Shown here: piece after piece, positions 41,747-48,294 of the stretch | Numbering within the stretch: the stretch's first letter is position 1 | Layout of the letters: each line of letters begins with the position of its first letter | Assembly: GCF_902493215.1 (NCBI RefSeq) | Contig: NZ_CABUOL010000023.1 | Span: 1 to 49,576, forward strand | DNA: 49,576 bases | Direction of reading: 5' to 3' | Origin: an uncultured Mediterranea sp. | GTDB taxonomy: Bacteria > Bacteroidota > Bacteroidia > Bacteroidales > Bacteroidaceae | Notes under the pieces: generated by a model | Told to the model about the DNA's origin: nothing | Seen by the model: the letters and a program-made list of their open reading frames with translations, nothing else | Database searches by the model: none | Made by a program: the position numbers and the translations under genes

Positions 41747-41769
41747 CTGATCTTTAAAATAGAATACGT

Positions 41770-42816
41770 ATGAGAACATTTGCATGGATCATTTTTATGG
41801 TATGCTGCAGCCTGTGGTGCAGCGCGCAGACACAGTACGAGGTTACGGCCAGTACCTTTTTGAATATCCGCAGCGCTGCGGATGCCAGTGCTCCCGTCAT
41901 CGGAACCATCGATAAGGGCGGGAAAGTCGACGTCTACGAAATTGCGGACGGTTGGGCCAAAATCGGTTTCGATGACGGTTTTGCCTATGTCAGTGCCGAT
42001 TATATCCGGAAGGTGGAAACACCCGTAGCCGCTGCCGCCGAAGCCGATAGTCCGTTGTTCAACTTTTCGTTGGACGGCCTTTTCTCCGCTGATGTCGAGT
42101 GGATGGTCTTTGTGATTGCCGGGCTTTCCCTGGTGTTGTTCTTCATCCGCAAGAGCAGGGGCGAGGAACCCCTGGAAGGCAGTCTGTATGTTGCCAACTG
42201 GATTCTGTTTCTGGCGGTCACTGTGGTCGAGCTGGTCTATCTGGCCCTCATGGGTACCCGGGCCACCTGGTTCTGTATGCCCGACACCGTGGGCTGGCTG
42301 TGGACCGTCATCAATTTTATCATCTTTGCTTTTGTGGTCTACAATCAGTTCATGTGCTATTTCAATACGCTGGCCGATACGGAGTACAACAGCTACGGCT
42401 CTTTCGACAAGCGCTGGGGACTCTATTCCTGGGGTGGTCTGGTGGTAGGCGGCCTTGTGTCGGGGTTTTTCTTTCAGGCAGCCGTACCGTTTGTGCTGGT
42501 AGCCTTTGTTGTGTGCCAGCTTGTACAGATTGTTCTGATTTTCAGGGGAGTGGTTCCGCAGGGAGGCTGGGGTAAAGCCTTCCTCTGTACGGCAGTCTAT
42601 CTGTTGGGTTCTGTAGCCACCTTGTGGGTGCTTGCCCATTTTGTCGTGCTGCTCATCATCGTTCTTGTAGCCTATTTCCTGCTGTCCCTTTTGGGAAAGA
42701 GCAGCAACACCCGCAGGTGCTGCAAGAACTGCAGCCACTACAGCGGCGGCTATTGCAGCTATCGGGGCAGCTACATCAGCGATGCCTACAACAAGGTTTG
42801 CGACAATTACAGTTAA
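41770..42816 (+). CDS. Membrane protein with N-terminal SH3b domain and Cys-rich tail
   Basis: A 348-residue protein. A signal peptide (MRTFAWIIFMVCCSLWCSAQ) is followed by a periplasmic SH3b domain (about 23-80, TFLNIRSAADASAPVIGTIDKGGKV...GWAKIGFDDGFAYVSADYI). Then come about seven membrane spans (110-310), and a cytosolic or periplasmic tail of about 33 residues rich in Cys: RRCCKNCSHYSGGYC, later VCDNYS, reminiscent of a small zinc-binding site. SH3b domains in envelope proteins often bind peptidoglycan or peptides. It starts 23 bases after the YkuD gene. I do not recognise the full protein. Confidence 0.75.
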   Translation: MRTFAWIIFMVCCSLWCSAQTQYEVTASTFLNIRSAADASAPVIGTIDKGGKVDVYEIADGWAKIGFDDGFAYVSADYIRKVETPVAAAAEADSPLFNFSLDGLFSADVEWMVFVIAGLSLVLFFIRKSRGEEPLEGSLYVANWILFLAVTVVELVYLALMGTRATWFCMPDTVGWLWTVINFIIFAFVVYNQFMCYFNTLADTEYNSYGSFDKRWGLYSWGGLVVGGLVSGFFFQAAVPFVLVAFVVCQLVQIVLIFRGVVPQGGWGKAFLCTAVYLLGSVATLWVLAHFVVLLIIVLVAYFLLSLLGKSSNTRRCCKNCSHYSGGYCSYRGSYISDAYNKVCDNYS

Positions 42817-42934
42817 TAGTGGTTAGTGGTTAGCGGTTAGTGGTTAACGGTGAGCGGTTAGTGGTTAGCGGTAAGTGGTTAGTATCCACCCGCATGGCTG
42901 CTCACCGCTCACCGTTAACCACTAACCGCTATCT
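42817..42934. repeat. Inverted GTGGTTA array with a perfect 27-bp stem
   Basis: Positions 42832-42858 are exactly complementary to 42904-42930, a 27-bp stem with a 45-base spacer. The left arm continues as further GGTTAGTGG words. It lies between two convergent genes and almost certainly blocks transcription from both sides or protects 3' ends. Confidence 0.92.
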
Positions 42935-43807
42935 TCATCTCAGGCTGAACGACCCCGAACCGATCATCACCCCGTCGGCAAAGATGTCCACGCGGTATTT
43001 CCCGGCATACAGGTATTCCTCCACGTTCCAGTACAGGGTGACGGCCTGTTCCTCGCCCGTATATTCAATGTATTTCTTGATGGAGTACGTCAGCTTGCGG
43101 TTCTCGTACTCAAAGGTGTTGGCGTCGCTCTTGGTCAATATGCTGTTGTCCGGCTTGGCGATGCGCACGTAGATGGTCTTTTCGCCCGTCTGTGCCGTGA
43201 TGTTCTTCACGATGCTGAAGTCAATCTTGAATTTCACCACGTTCTTCACCTTGTCCGTTTCGCGCCCGCGTTTGTTCTGCGTTTCGATGCGGATGTTCGT
43301 CACGTCCAGCTGGGCGGCCAGGGCTACCTTTTCGTTCAGGTTTTTCTTCTCTTCGGCCAGGCTGCTTATCTGGCGCGAGGCAGCGTTGTATTTCCGCGTC
43401 ACGTCCTTTATCACTTCCTGCTGGCGGGCCGTCAGCTGGTTCAGCGAGTCTATCTGGTTGATGTAGCTGATCATCACCTTTCGCAGGCTGGCCAGCTCCT
43501 TCTTCAGTCTTCTTATTTCCGAGGCGTTGCTGCTTTTTACCGTCCGCAGCTCCTCCAGCAGTCGTTGTGTCTTCAGCTGTTCCTGCTCCAGCAGCACGGA
43601 CAGCGAGTCGTTCGAGATGGTCAGTTTCAGCTCGTCATACTGCTGGGCAAAGCGGGTGTATTCGTTTTCCAGATCTTCCTTTTCCAGTTCGAATTCCTGT
43701 ACCAGTTCCTTGTTGGTCGTCTTTTCCATGACCAGCAGCACGGTTACTCCCACCAGCAGCACAGCCAGTACGATACCGGTTATTATCAGCGATTTGTTCT
43801 TGTTCAT
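42935..43807 (-). CDS. Single-span coiled-coil protein with C-terminal beta domain
   Basis: A 290-residue protein with an uncleaved N-terminal membrane span (SLIITGIVLAVLLVGVTVLLVM), a long coiled coil (about 30-165) and a C-terminal beta-rich domain (about 170-290). The domain shares the pattern of those in the 903-residue protein: KTIYVRIAKPDNSIL ... LYAGKYRVDIFADGVMIGSGSFSL against KIEFGVKIYQPDGNLV ... FYTPGTYRYEIWCDGQKLYSTQVDV. It has a promoter at 43835-43864 on the minus strand. It faces the Hsp70 cluster and is probably part of the same system, with the coiled coil and beta domain in the periplasm. Confidence 0.78.
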   Translation of the reverse strand: MNKNKSLIITGIVLAVLLVGVTVLLVMEKTTNKELVQEFELEKEDLENEYTRFAQQYDELKLTISNDSLSVLLEQEQLKTQRLLEELRTVKSSNASEIRRLKKELASLRKVMISYINQIDSLNQLTARQQEVIKDVTRKYNAASRQISSLAEEKKNLNEKVALAAQLDVTNIRIETQNKRGRETDKVKNVVKFKIDFSIVKNITAQTGEKTIYVRIAKPDNSILTKSDANTFEYENRKLTYSIKKYIEYTGEEQAVTLYWNVEEYLYAGKYRVDIFADGVMIGSGSFSLR

Positions 43808-43834
43808 AAAAGTAGAATGTTATAATCCGGCGGC

Positions 43835-43864
43835 AAAGATAGTGAAAGGTGAGAGGAGAACAAA
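43835..43864 (-). promoter_or_regulatory. Promoter of the coiled-coil protein gene
   Basis: On the minus strand TTTG (43861-43864) and TATCTTTG (43835-43842) are 18 bases apart, one base shorter than the usual minimum, and lie about 30 bases before the ATG at 43807. Confidence 0.65.
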
Positions 43865-43887
43865 ATATTGAAACTCGTTTCAGATAT

Positions 43888-43975
43888 TTTTTATCCCGAA
43901 CCGTATCCTATTTTATGAAAAGATAGTGAAATTTTTATCCCGAGCCGCCTCCTGTCTTATTAAAAGATGGTGAAA
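43888..43975. repeat. Tandem duplication of 44 bases
   Basis: 43888-43931 and 43932-43975 are adjacent copies of 44 bases each. Both begin TTTTTATCCCGA and end AAAGATAGTGAAA or AAAGATGGTGAAA, with some differences in the middle. The same 13-base end also occurs once more at 43836-43848, overlapping the minus-strand -7 box. Confidence 0.9.
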
Positions 43976-44106
43976 GGCAATAGTAGCGGTAAGCGAAAGA
44001 CTGTTTTGTGCTTTTTCTTTATATGTCTTTGTCCTGTTTTGTAAAGTATCGTACGTCACCTAAATGTATGTTTTTAAGTTCGTCTCTTAAAAAATAAAGT
44101 TTTTTA

Positions 44107-44138
44107 TTTGTTCATTATATTCTTTTTGTCTACTTTTG
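44107..44138 (+). promoter_or_regulatory. Promoter of the capsule locus
   Basis: TTTG (44107-44110) and TACTTTTG (44131-44138) are 20 bases apart, an exact Bacteroides promoter. The leader from about 44145 to 44303 is the expected site of action of UpxY. It can form a small hairpin with a TTTTT loop (about 44151-44176). I see no pair of inverted repeats flanking the promoter, as invertible capsule promoters would have. Confidence 0.8.
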
Positions 44139-44303
44139 TCCCGTCAATAATATACATTGTTTTTCAATTGTGTATTTGACAAATAAAACAGACACCTCTA
44201 TTTTCGTTGTATATTTCTGCAAGAATGTCTGTAAATGATTGGAAAACAGTCTTTTATCTGTTTTTCAAAGCCCCAAGAGAATGCTTAAACCTGAATTTTA
44301 TTG

Positions 44304-44876
44304 ATGGAAACTTCCGTTCCGGCACCTGCTGCGAACGCGGCCGTTTGGCATGCCATGCGCGCCACGTATCGCAGGGAGGATGTTGCCGTGCAGCTTTTGG
44401 AGTCCGAAGGCATGGGGTGCTTTCTTCCCATGCAATACAGGGAAGTGGTTCGTCACGGCCGTAAGGTGCGCCAGCTGGTTCCGGTAGTCCGTAACCTGTT
44501 GTTTGTCCATGCGGTTCCGTCCCGTCTCCAGCAGCTCAAGTCAACGGTCACCTATTTGCAGTACATCACCGACCGTCGCACGGGCCGGAAGATTATTGTC
44601 CCCGACGAGCAGATGCGCCGCTTCATTGCCGTGGCGGGTACCTATAGCGACCAGCTCCTATATTTTACCCCCGAAGAACTGAACTTGTCCAAAGGTACGC
44701 GCGTACGTATCACCGGTGGCGAGTTCGAAGGGCAGGAGGGGGTCTTCCTGCGGGTCAAGGGTGCGCGCGACCGTCGTGTGGTCATCGAGGTCCAGGGGGT
44801 CATTGCCGTGGCTTTGGCCACCATCCACCCCTCGCTCATCGAGCCCCTCAGCACTAACCAAACCGCTCAGCACTAA
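44304..44876 (+). CDS. UpxY-family transcription antiterminator (NusG paralogue)
   Basis: A 190-residue NusG-like protein and first gene of the capsule locus. The N-terminal NGN domain has VWHAMRATYRREDVAVQLLESEGMGCFLPMQYREVVRHGRKVRQLVPVVRNLLFVHA. The C-terminal KOW motif is KGTRVRITGGEFEGQEGVFLRVKGARDRRVVIEVQGVIAVA. UpxY proteins let RNA polymerase read through the leader of their own capsule operon. The start is ATG at 44304, directly after an in-frame TTG at 44301. The end of the gene contains CAGCACTAACC words of the intergenic repeat family. Confidence 0.93.
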   Translation: METSVPAPAANAAVWHAMRATYRREDVAVQLLESEGMGCFLPMQYREVVRHGRKVRQLVPVVRNLLFVHAVPSRLQQLKSTVTYLQYITDRRTGRKIIVPDEQMRRFIAVAGTYSDQLLYFTPEELNLSKGTRVRITGGEFEGQEGVFLRVKGARDRRVVIEVQGVIAVALATIHPSLIEPLSTNQTAQH

Positions 44877-44888
44877 CCACTACCATCC

Positions 44889-45830
44889 ATGTCATCCGTC
44901 GAACAGTCCTTGCAAGCACTTTTGCCGCGCCTCCTGTCTGCGGTGCCTTCACCGGCCGACAGCGTGCTTCGTCTGCAGGCACATGCCCGGCTTTATGCGG
45001 CCGTCAGCCGTCTTCAGGCGGTTGGTGCAGCCCGTCGTGTGTACCCCGACTGTCACGCCCATGCACGGATGGCCGGTAGGTTGGTCCGTCTGTTGCAGGA
45101 ACGTCTGTCCCGTCCTGACCTACCGTTGGTGGACAGGGCCCGTCTGGTGGCCGCCCTCTACGACCTTCAGTCCGAAGCCTTCCCTCTTTGCCCGGCCGTG
45201 TCCGACGCGCCGTTTCAGGAAGCCGTTTCCGCTTTGATGGACCGCTATGTTTCGGCCGAAGCCGACAGCGTGCTGGCCGAAGCCACCGTCTGCCGTTGCC
45301 TGGCCTGCTATTTCTATCCCGACTTGTGGGACGACGACGAGTGGGCCTGTCTCCTGTCCGATGCTGTCTGCCGTTGGGCTTCCCGGCTTCAGCCGGACGG
45401 TACCTGGCCGGGGCTTGCCGATGTTGCGGCGCTGGAGCGTATCGAGGTGATGAACCGCTATTCCTACCTGTTCCTCGACAGCCGTTTCGATGCCACCGTC
45501 CGTCGGGCCTGCCGCCGTTATGCCTCGCTTTCCGCATTCGATGCCGCGCTTGGCAGCAGCGACGAACTCCGTTGCCTGTCTCTCTGTCAGGATCTTCTCC
45601 GGCAGGGCAATGCCTGTCCGCGTCACGACGTCTGGACGCTTCGCGTGGCCGGCCGTTTCGACGACCTGTCCCGCATCTGTCCTCCGCACGGCGATGCAGC
45701 TTTCTATGCCTTGTCCGGCTATGCCGTCCATCTTTGCGAGTCGCTTCTGCGCCTCTCTGTTACGGACGGAGCTTTTGTGCCCGGTACTTCCTTCCTGCCG
45801 AAGCAGGAACCGGTCGTTGTGAGGTGGTGA
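44889..45830 (+). CDS. Unknown helical protein of the capsule locus
   Basis: A 313-residue, Arg/Ala/Leu-rich, nearly all-helical protein with no signal peptide. It occupies the position where upxZ lies in other Bacteroides capsule loci, but it is about twice the length and I see no convincing UpxZ match. The segment SRLQPDGTWPGLADVAALERIEVMNRYSYLF recalls alpha/alpha-toroid enzymes (DGxW motifs). It could be a regulator or an enzyme. It starts 12 bases after upxY, so expression is shared. GC content is higher than in the leader. Confidence 0.7.
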   Translation: MSSVEQSLQALLPRLLSAVPSPADSVLRLQAHARLYAAVSRLQAVGAARRVYPDCHAHARMAGRLVRLLQERLSRPDLPLVDRARLVAALYDLQSEAFPLCPAVSDAPFQEAVSALMDRYVSAEADSVLAEATVCRCLACYFYPDLWDDDEWACLLSDAVCRWASRLQPDGTWPGLADVAALERIEVMNRYSYLFLDSRFDATVRRACRRYASLSAFDAALGSSDELRCLSLCQDLLRQGNACPRHDVWTLRVAGRFDDLSRICPPHGDAAFYALSGYAVHLCESLLRLSVTDGAFVPGTSFLPKQEPVVVRW

Positions 45831-45883
45831 GCCACAATCTCCTTCCTCATCGCTATTTAGGTTACATTATTAAACAAAAACTT

Positions 45884-46528
45884 ATGATAGACTTCGAAAA
45901 CATTCAAAATGACGACCATTTCATCCCCGACGGCATGAATGGTTTCGAGCGCAATACCAAGCGTGTGATAGATTGTTTGGTCGCTATGGTGGCGCTGATT
46001 GTTTTTTCCCCTTTGTTTTTGATTTGCTACATTGCCGTGAAGCGCGAAGACGGCGGTCCTGCCATTTTCAAGCAGGAGCGCATCGGGCGTTTCGGCCGTC
46101 CTTTCTATATTTACAAGTTCCGCAGTATGAAGCTCGATGCCGAGAAAGCCGGTCCGGCCCTTTATGCCGGCAGCAAGGACGACCGTATGACGAAAGTCGG
46201 CAAGTTCCTGCGGGAACATCATCTGGACGAACTGCCCCAGCTGTGGAACGTATTCCTCGGGCAGATGGCCTTCATCGGTCCCCGTCCCGAGCGCGAGTTC
46301 TACATCAGGCAGATTATGGAGCGTGACCCCCGTTACCGTTATCTGTTCCAGATCCGTCCGGGAGTCACGTCCTATGCCACGCTTTACAACGGTTATACCG
46401 ATACCATCGAGAAGATGTTGCGCCGTTTGCGCTACGACCTCTTCTATCTGGAACACCGTTCCTGGGGCTTCGATTTCAAGATACTCTGGATGACGTTCTT
46501 CAATATCGTTTTCGGAAAGAAATTCTGA
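45884..46528 (+). CDS. Initiating sugar-phosphate transferase (WcaJ/RfbP-type, truncated form)
   Basis: A 214-residue polyprenyl-phosphate sugar-phosphotransferase that puts the first sugar of the repeat unit on undecaprenyl phosphate. It has one membrane segment (DCLVAMVALIVFSPLFLICYIAV) and the catalytic domain pattern GPAIFKQERIGRFGRPFYIYKFRSMKLDAE, KVGKFLREHHLDELPQLWNVFLGQMAFIGPRPERE and IRPGVTSYATLYNG. It matches the single-span, C-terminal-domain type rather than full WbaP. The in-frame open region upstream to 45188 overlaps the previous gene and is not coding; ATG at 45884 is the start. Confidence 0.93.
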   Translation: MIDFENIQNDDHFIPDGMNGFERNTKRVIDCLVAMVALIVFSPLFLICYIAVKREDGGPAIFKQERIGRFGRPFYIYKFRSMKLDAEKAGPALYAGSKDDRMTKVGKFLREHHLDELPQLWNVFLGQMAFIGPRPEREFYIRQIMERDPRYRYLFQIRPGVTSYATLYNGYTDTIEKMLRRLRYDLFYLEHRSWGFDFKILWMTFFNIVFGKKF

Positions 46529-46627
46529 TGTTTTCCCTTTGCGGAACTATTGGCTTTAACTTCTAATGAAGCGTAGCGAAGTGATAACTTCTGTAACTTC
46601 TTAACTTCCAAGGGTTCGTAATTTGGG
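46529..46627. repeat. Simple-word inverted region (AACTTCT/GAAGT)
   Basis: AACTTCTAATGAAGCGTAGCGAAGTGATAACTTCTGTAACTTC contains facing CTTC/GAAG words between the convergent sugar transferase and amidase genes. It probably serves as a weak bidirectional terminator. Confidence 0.5.
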
Positions 46628-47038
46628 TTAAAATTCATATTCCTTTACCGCATCAAAACAGGGACAGCTCTTCATCGGGTCCAGGTCACGATGCCCCACG
46701 ATGAGCGCCTTCGGAAACCGGCGCTTCAGTTCGCGCATCAGTGCCAGCAGGCTGCCTTTCTGGGCCAGGGTACGGGTGTCTTTCGGCCGCCCCTGGCGGT
46801 CCAGTCCGCCTTCGTAACACACCCCGATGCTGTGCCGGTTGTGGTTGCGGCAGTGCGCACCCACTTGCTCCAGTGCCCGTCCGCGGTGAATTTCGCCGTC
46901 GCGGGTGATGTAGAAGTGATAGCCGATGTCACAGAAACGGCGATGCCGCACGTGGTCCGTGCGGCAGGCCTCAAAACCAAAGTCCTGCCCCTCGGGGGTG
47001 GCAGAACAATGGACAATGATCAGGGTAACGGTCCTCAT
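46628..47038 (-). CDS. N-acetylmuramoyl-L-alanine amidase (PGRP/T7-lysozyme type)
   Basis: A 136-residue amidase that cuts the bond between MurNAc and the stem peptide. Zinc ligands are in VTLIIVHCSATPEGQDF (His), VGHRDLDPMKSCPCFD (His and Cys) and the central DIGYHFYITRDGEIHRGRALEQVGAH, as in T7 lysozyme. No signal peptide is seen. The start at 47038 (MRTVTLIIVH) overlaps the stop codon of the 35-residue peptide gene upstream (ATGA). This gene, the small peptide and the HU gene form a cassette that recurs in Bacteroides capsule loci. Confidence 0.92.
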   Translation of the reverse strand: MRTVTLIIVHCSATPEGQDFGFEACRTDHVRHRRFCDIGYHFYITRDGEIHRGRALEQVGAHCRNHNRHSIGVCYEGGLDRQGRPKDTRTLAQKGSLLALMRELKRRFPKALIVGHRDLDPMKSCPCFDAVKEYEF

Positions 47039-47142
47039 CCTCCGATGCACGATGAGATACCGAACACTCCGGCCAGGGCAGTAGCCACGGCCACAATTGC
47101 TTTGAGCACAATGCTCCATACGTTTTTCTTGGTTTGAGCCAT
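47035..47142 (-). CDS. 35-residue hydrophobic peptide (smalltalk-like protein)
   Basis: A 35-codon gene. The peptide begins MAQTKKNVWSIVLKAIVAVA and continues with a hydrophobic stretch to a Cys-containing end (ISSCIGG), so it is basic at the start, has one membrane span and ends in a Ser-Ser-Cys motif. This resembles the small 'smalltalk' family annotated next to HU and amidase genes in Bacteroides. Its TGA stop overlaps the amidase ATG, so the two are translationally coupled. The function is unknown; a holin-like partner of the amidase is one possibility. Confidence 0.8.
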   Translation of the reverse strand: MAQTKKNVWSIVLKAIVAVATALAGVFGISSCIGG

Positions 47143-47154
47143 TTTTTGGTGAAT

Positions 47155-47264
47155 TGAAAATTGAGAATTGAAAAAATAATTTAGTGATTAGTGGCTAACG
47201 GTTAGCGGTGAGTATTTCATCCGAATGGGTACTAACCACTCACCCCTAACCGTTTACCGCTGTC
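47155..47264. repeat. Inverted GTGGTTA array between the small-peptide and HU genes
   Basis: AATTGAAAATTGAGAATTG words (47154-47170) precede a GGTTA array. Positions 47190-47213 pair with 47238-47261, 20 of 24 complementary, with a 24-base loop. It belongs to the same word family as the arrays at 1648 and 42817. Confidence 0.8.
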
Positions 47265-47747
47265 TTACAGCGGACTCTCGTCCTGTCCGTCGTCGCCTCC
47301 ACCGCCTTCATTGCCGCCCGGCGTGGTGGACGTGCTGCCGCCCTCAACGGAATACTCGTTCTGCTCGCGCAGCGTGGCCTCCAGGTTGATTTTGGCGTTG
47401 CTCAGTTCGCCGGTGGCGCGTGCGCGGAGCTTCAGTCCCGCCACGTTCTCGCTCACCTTGAACTCGGCCGCACTGGCGGCGCCGTGGTCGCTGACGATGC
47501 CCACCGAGAAGATGGCCAGGTCGTCCAGTTTCACGTTCTTGCCATCCAGTATCAGTTCCTTGATACAGGCCACCATGTCGGCCAGTACACCTTTGATGAC
47601 GCCCGGCGAGAAAGGCGTGTTGTGTTTCGACATGTGCTTGGACAGCATTTCGATGTCCAGCGTCTCGTTGATGACGGGGCGGGCATACCACAGTCCCTTG
47701 CAGGGATGGTTCTCGCCGGTGATTTGAACTTTTCTGTAGAGAATCAT
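47265..47747 (-). CDS. HU-like DNA-binding protein with Gly/Asp tail
   Basis: A 160-residue HU/IHF-related protein of the divergent Bacteroides type. It begins MILYRKVQITGENHPCKGLWYARPVINETLD, and residues about 20-125 contain the helical body and beta arm (SPGVIKGVLADMVACIKELILDGKNVKLDDLAIFSVGIVSD). The C-terminus (about 135-160) is Gly/Ser/Asp-rich and acidic, probably disordered. It lies upstream of the small peptide and amidase genes, with the same orientation. The start at 47747 follows from the conserved N-terminus; upstream codons are in a repeat array. Confidence 0.85.
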   Translation of the reverse strand: MILYRKVQITGENHPCKGLWYARPVINETLDIEMLSKHMSKHNTPFSPGVIKGVLADMVACIKELILDGKNVKLDDLAIFSVGIVSDHGAASAAEFKVSENVAGLKLRARATGELSNAKINLEATLREQNEYSVEGGSTSTTPGGNEGGGGDDGQDESPL

Positions 47748-47880
47748 AGTGAATTGATAATTGATAATTGATAATTGATAATTTTTAGCTCGTTGAAAGC
47801 AGGTGATGGAGCGGAAATGAATAATTCTCCATTCTCCATTTTCCATTTTCAATTTGCTGAAGCAAAGATAGCACCTCCTT
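47748..47880. repeat. Simple-word arrays upstream of the HU gene
   Basis: Four copies of TTGATAA(T) (47755-47780) are followed by TTCTCCATTCTCCATTTTCCATTTTC words (47823-47850). It is a degenerate inverted array. A promoter for the HU gene must lie here, but no clear TAnnTTTG is seen; TATCTTTG occurs on the minus strand around 47865 (CAAAGATA). Confidence 0.5.
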
Positions 47881-48016
47881 TTCCCGGAAAATCCGTTCCG
47901 GTAGGTTACCCTCCGTTAGGGTTGATTATCGTTGATTATTGTAGCCGGCAGGCATGGTTGTCTCGCTGATTTTCAGTATCTTTATGTCCATAACGAACAA
48001 ATACCGCAAACGCCTT

Positions 48017-48235
48017 ATGGAACATTTCACCATCCGTGCCTATGGCCGCACCGAGCTGGCCCAGTGCTACTTTCCGACTCTCAATCCCCAGGTGGCCCAC
48101 CGCAAGCTGCAAAGTTGGATCGATTACTATCCCCACTTGCGCGAACGTCTTCGGGAGGCCGGTTGCAATCCCCATGCCCGCGTCTACATGCCGGTGCATG
48201 TCCGCCTGATTGTCGAAGCAATCGGCGAACCCTGA
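48017..48235 (+). CDS. DUF4248 small protein
   Basis: A 72-residue protein beginning MEHFTIRAYGRTELAQCYFPTLNPQVAHRKLQSWI and ending ARVYMPVHVRLIVEAIGEP. This fits the DUF4248 pattern found in Bacteroides capsule loci and mobile elements, usually close to an HU gene. It looks like a compact helical domain, possibly DNA-binding; the role is unknown. An in-frame start at 47954 is less likely because the family begins near the YGRTELA segment. Confidence 0.8.
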   Translation: MEHFTIRAYGRTELAQCYFPTLNPQVAHRKLQSWIDYYPHLRERLREAGCNPHARVYMPVHVRLIVEAIGEP

Positions 48236-48236
48236 T

Positions 48237-48284
48237 TTACCATTAACCATTTATCATTAACCATTAACCATTTATCATTATTCC
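48237..48284. repeat. Simple-word array (ACCATTAACCATTTATC)
   Basis: ACCATTAACCATTTATCATTAACC words repeat about four times between DUF4248 and the export gene. The facing arm is missing here, unlike at 29641-29736, which has the same word in both orientations. Confidence 0.6.
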
Positions 48285-48294
48285 GACTTTTTTC

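Larger units (their letters stand above)
43808..44303. other. Regulatory region between the coiled-coil gene and upxY
   Basis: This 496-base gap has no credible gene. It holds the minus-strand promoter (43835-43864), an exact-length 44-base tandem duplication (43888-43975), then an AT-rich stretch, the capsule promoter (44107-44138) and a leader of about 160 bases before upxY. A short open frame at 44207-44464 is not considered a gene. Confidence 0.8.

Noticed and set aside
43976..44303. Invertible capsule promoter with flanking inverted repeats
   Set aside because: No inverted pair long enough was found around 44107-44138; weak resemblance of AAGTTCGTC near 44077 to a recombinase site has no partner on the other side.
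44207..44464. 85-codon plus-strand frame in the upxY leader
   Set aside because: It overlaps the start of upxY in another frame and lies inside a leader that should stay free for UpxY action.
45188..45883. N-terminal extension of the sugar-phosphate transferase into the previous gene
   Set aside because: The extension overlaps a better-supported gene in another frame and shows Arg/Cys/Pro-rich shadow composition; the ATG at 45884 gives the family N-terminus.
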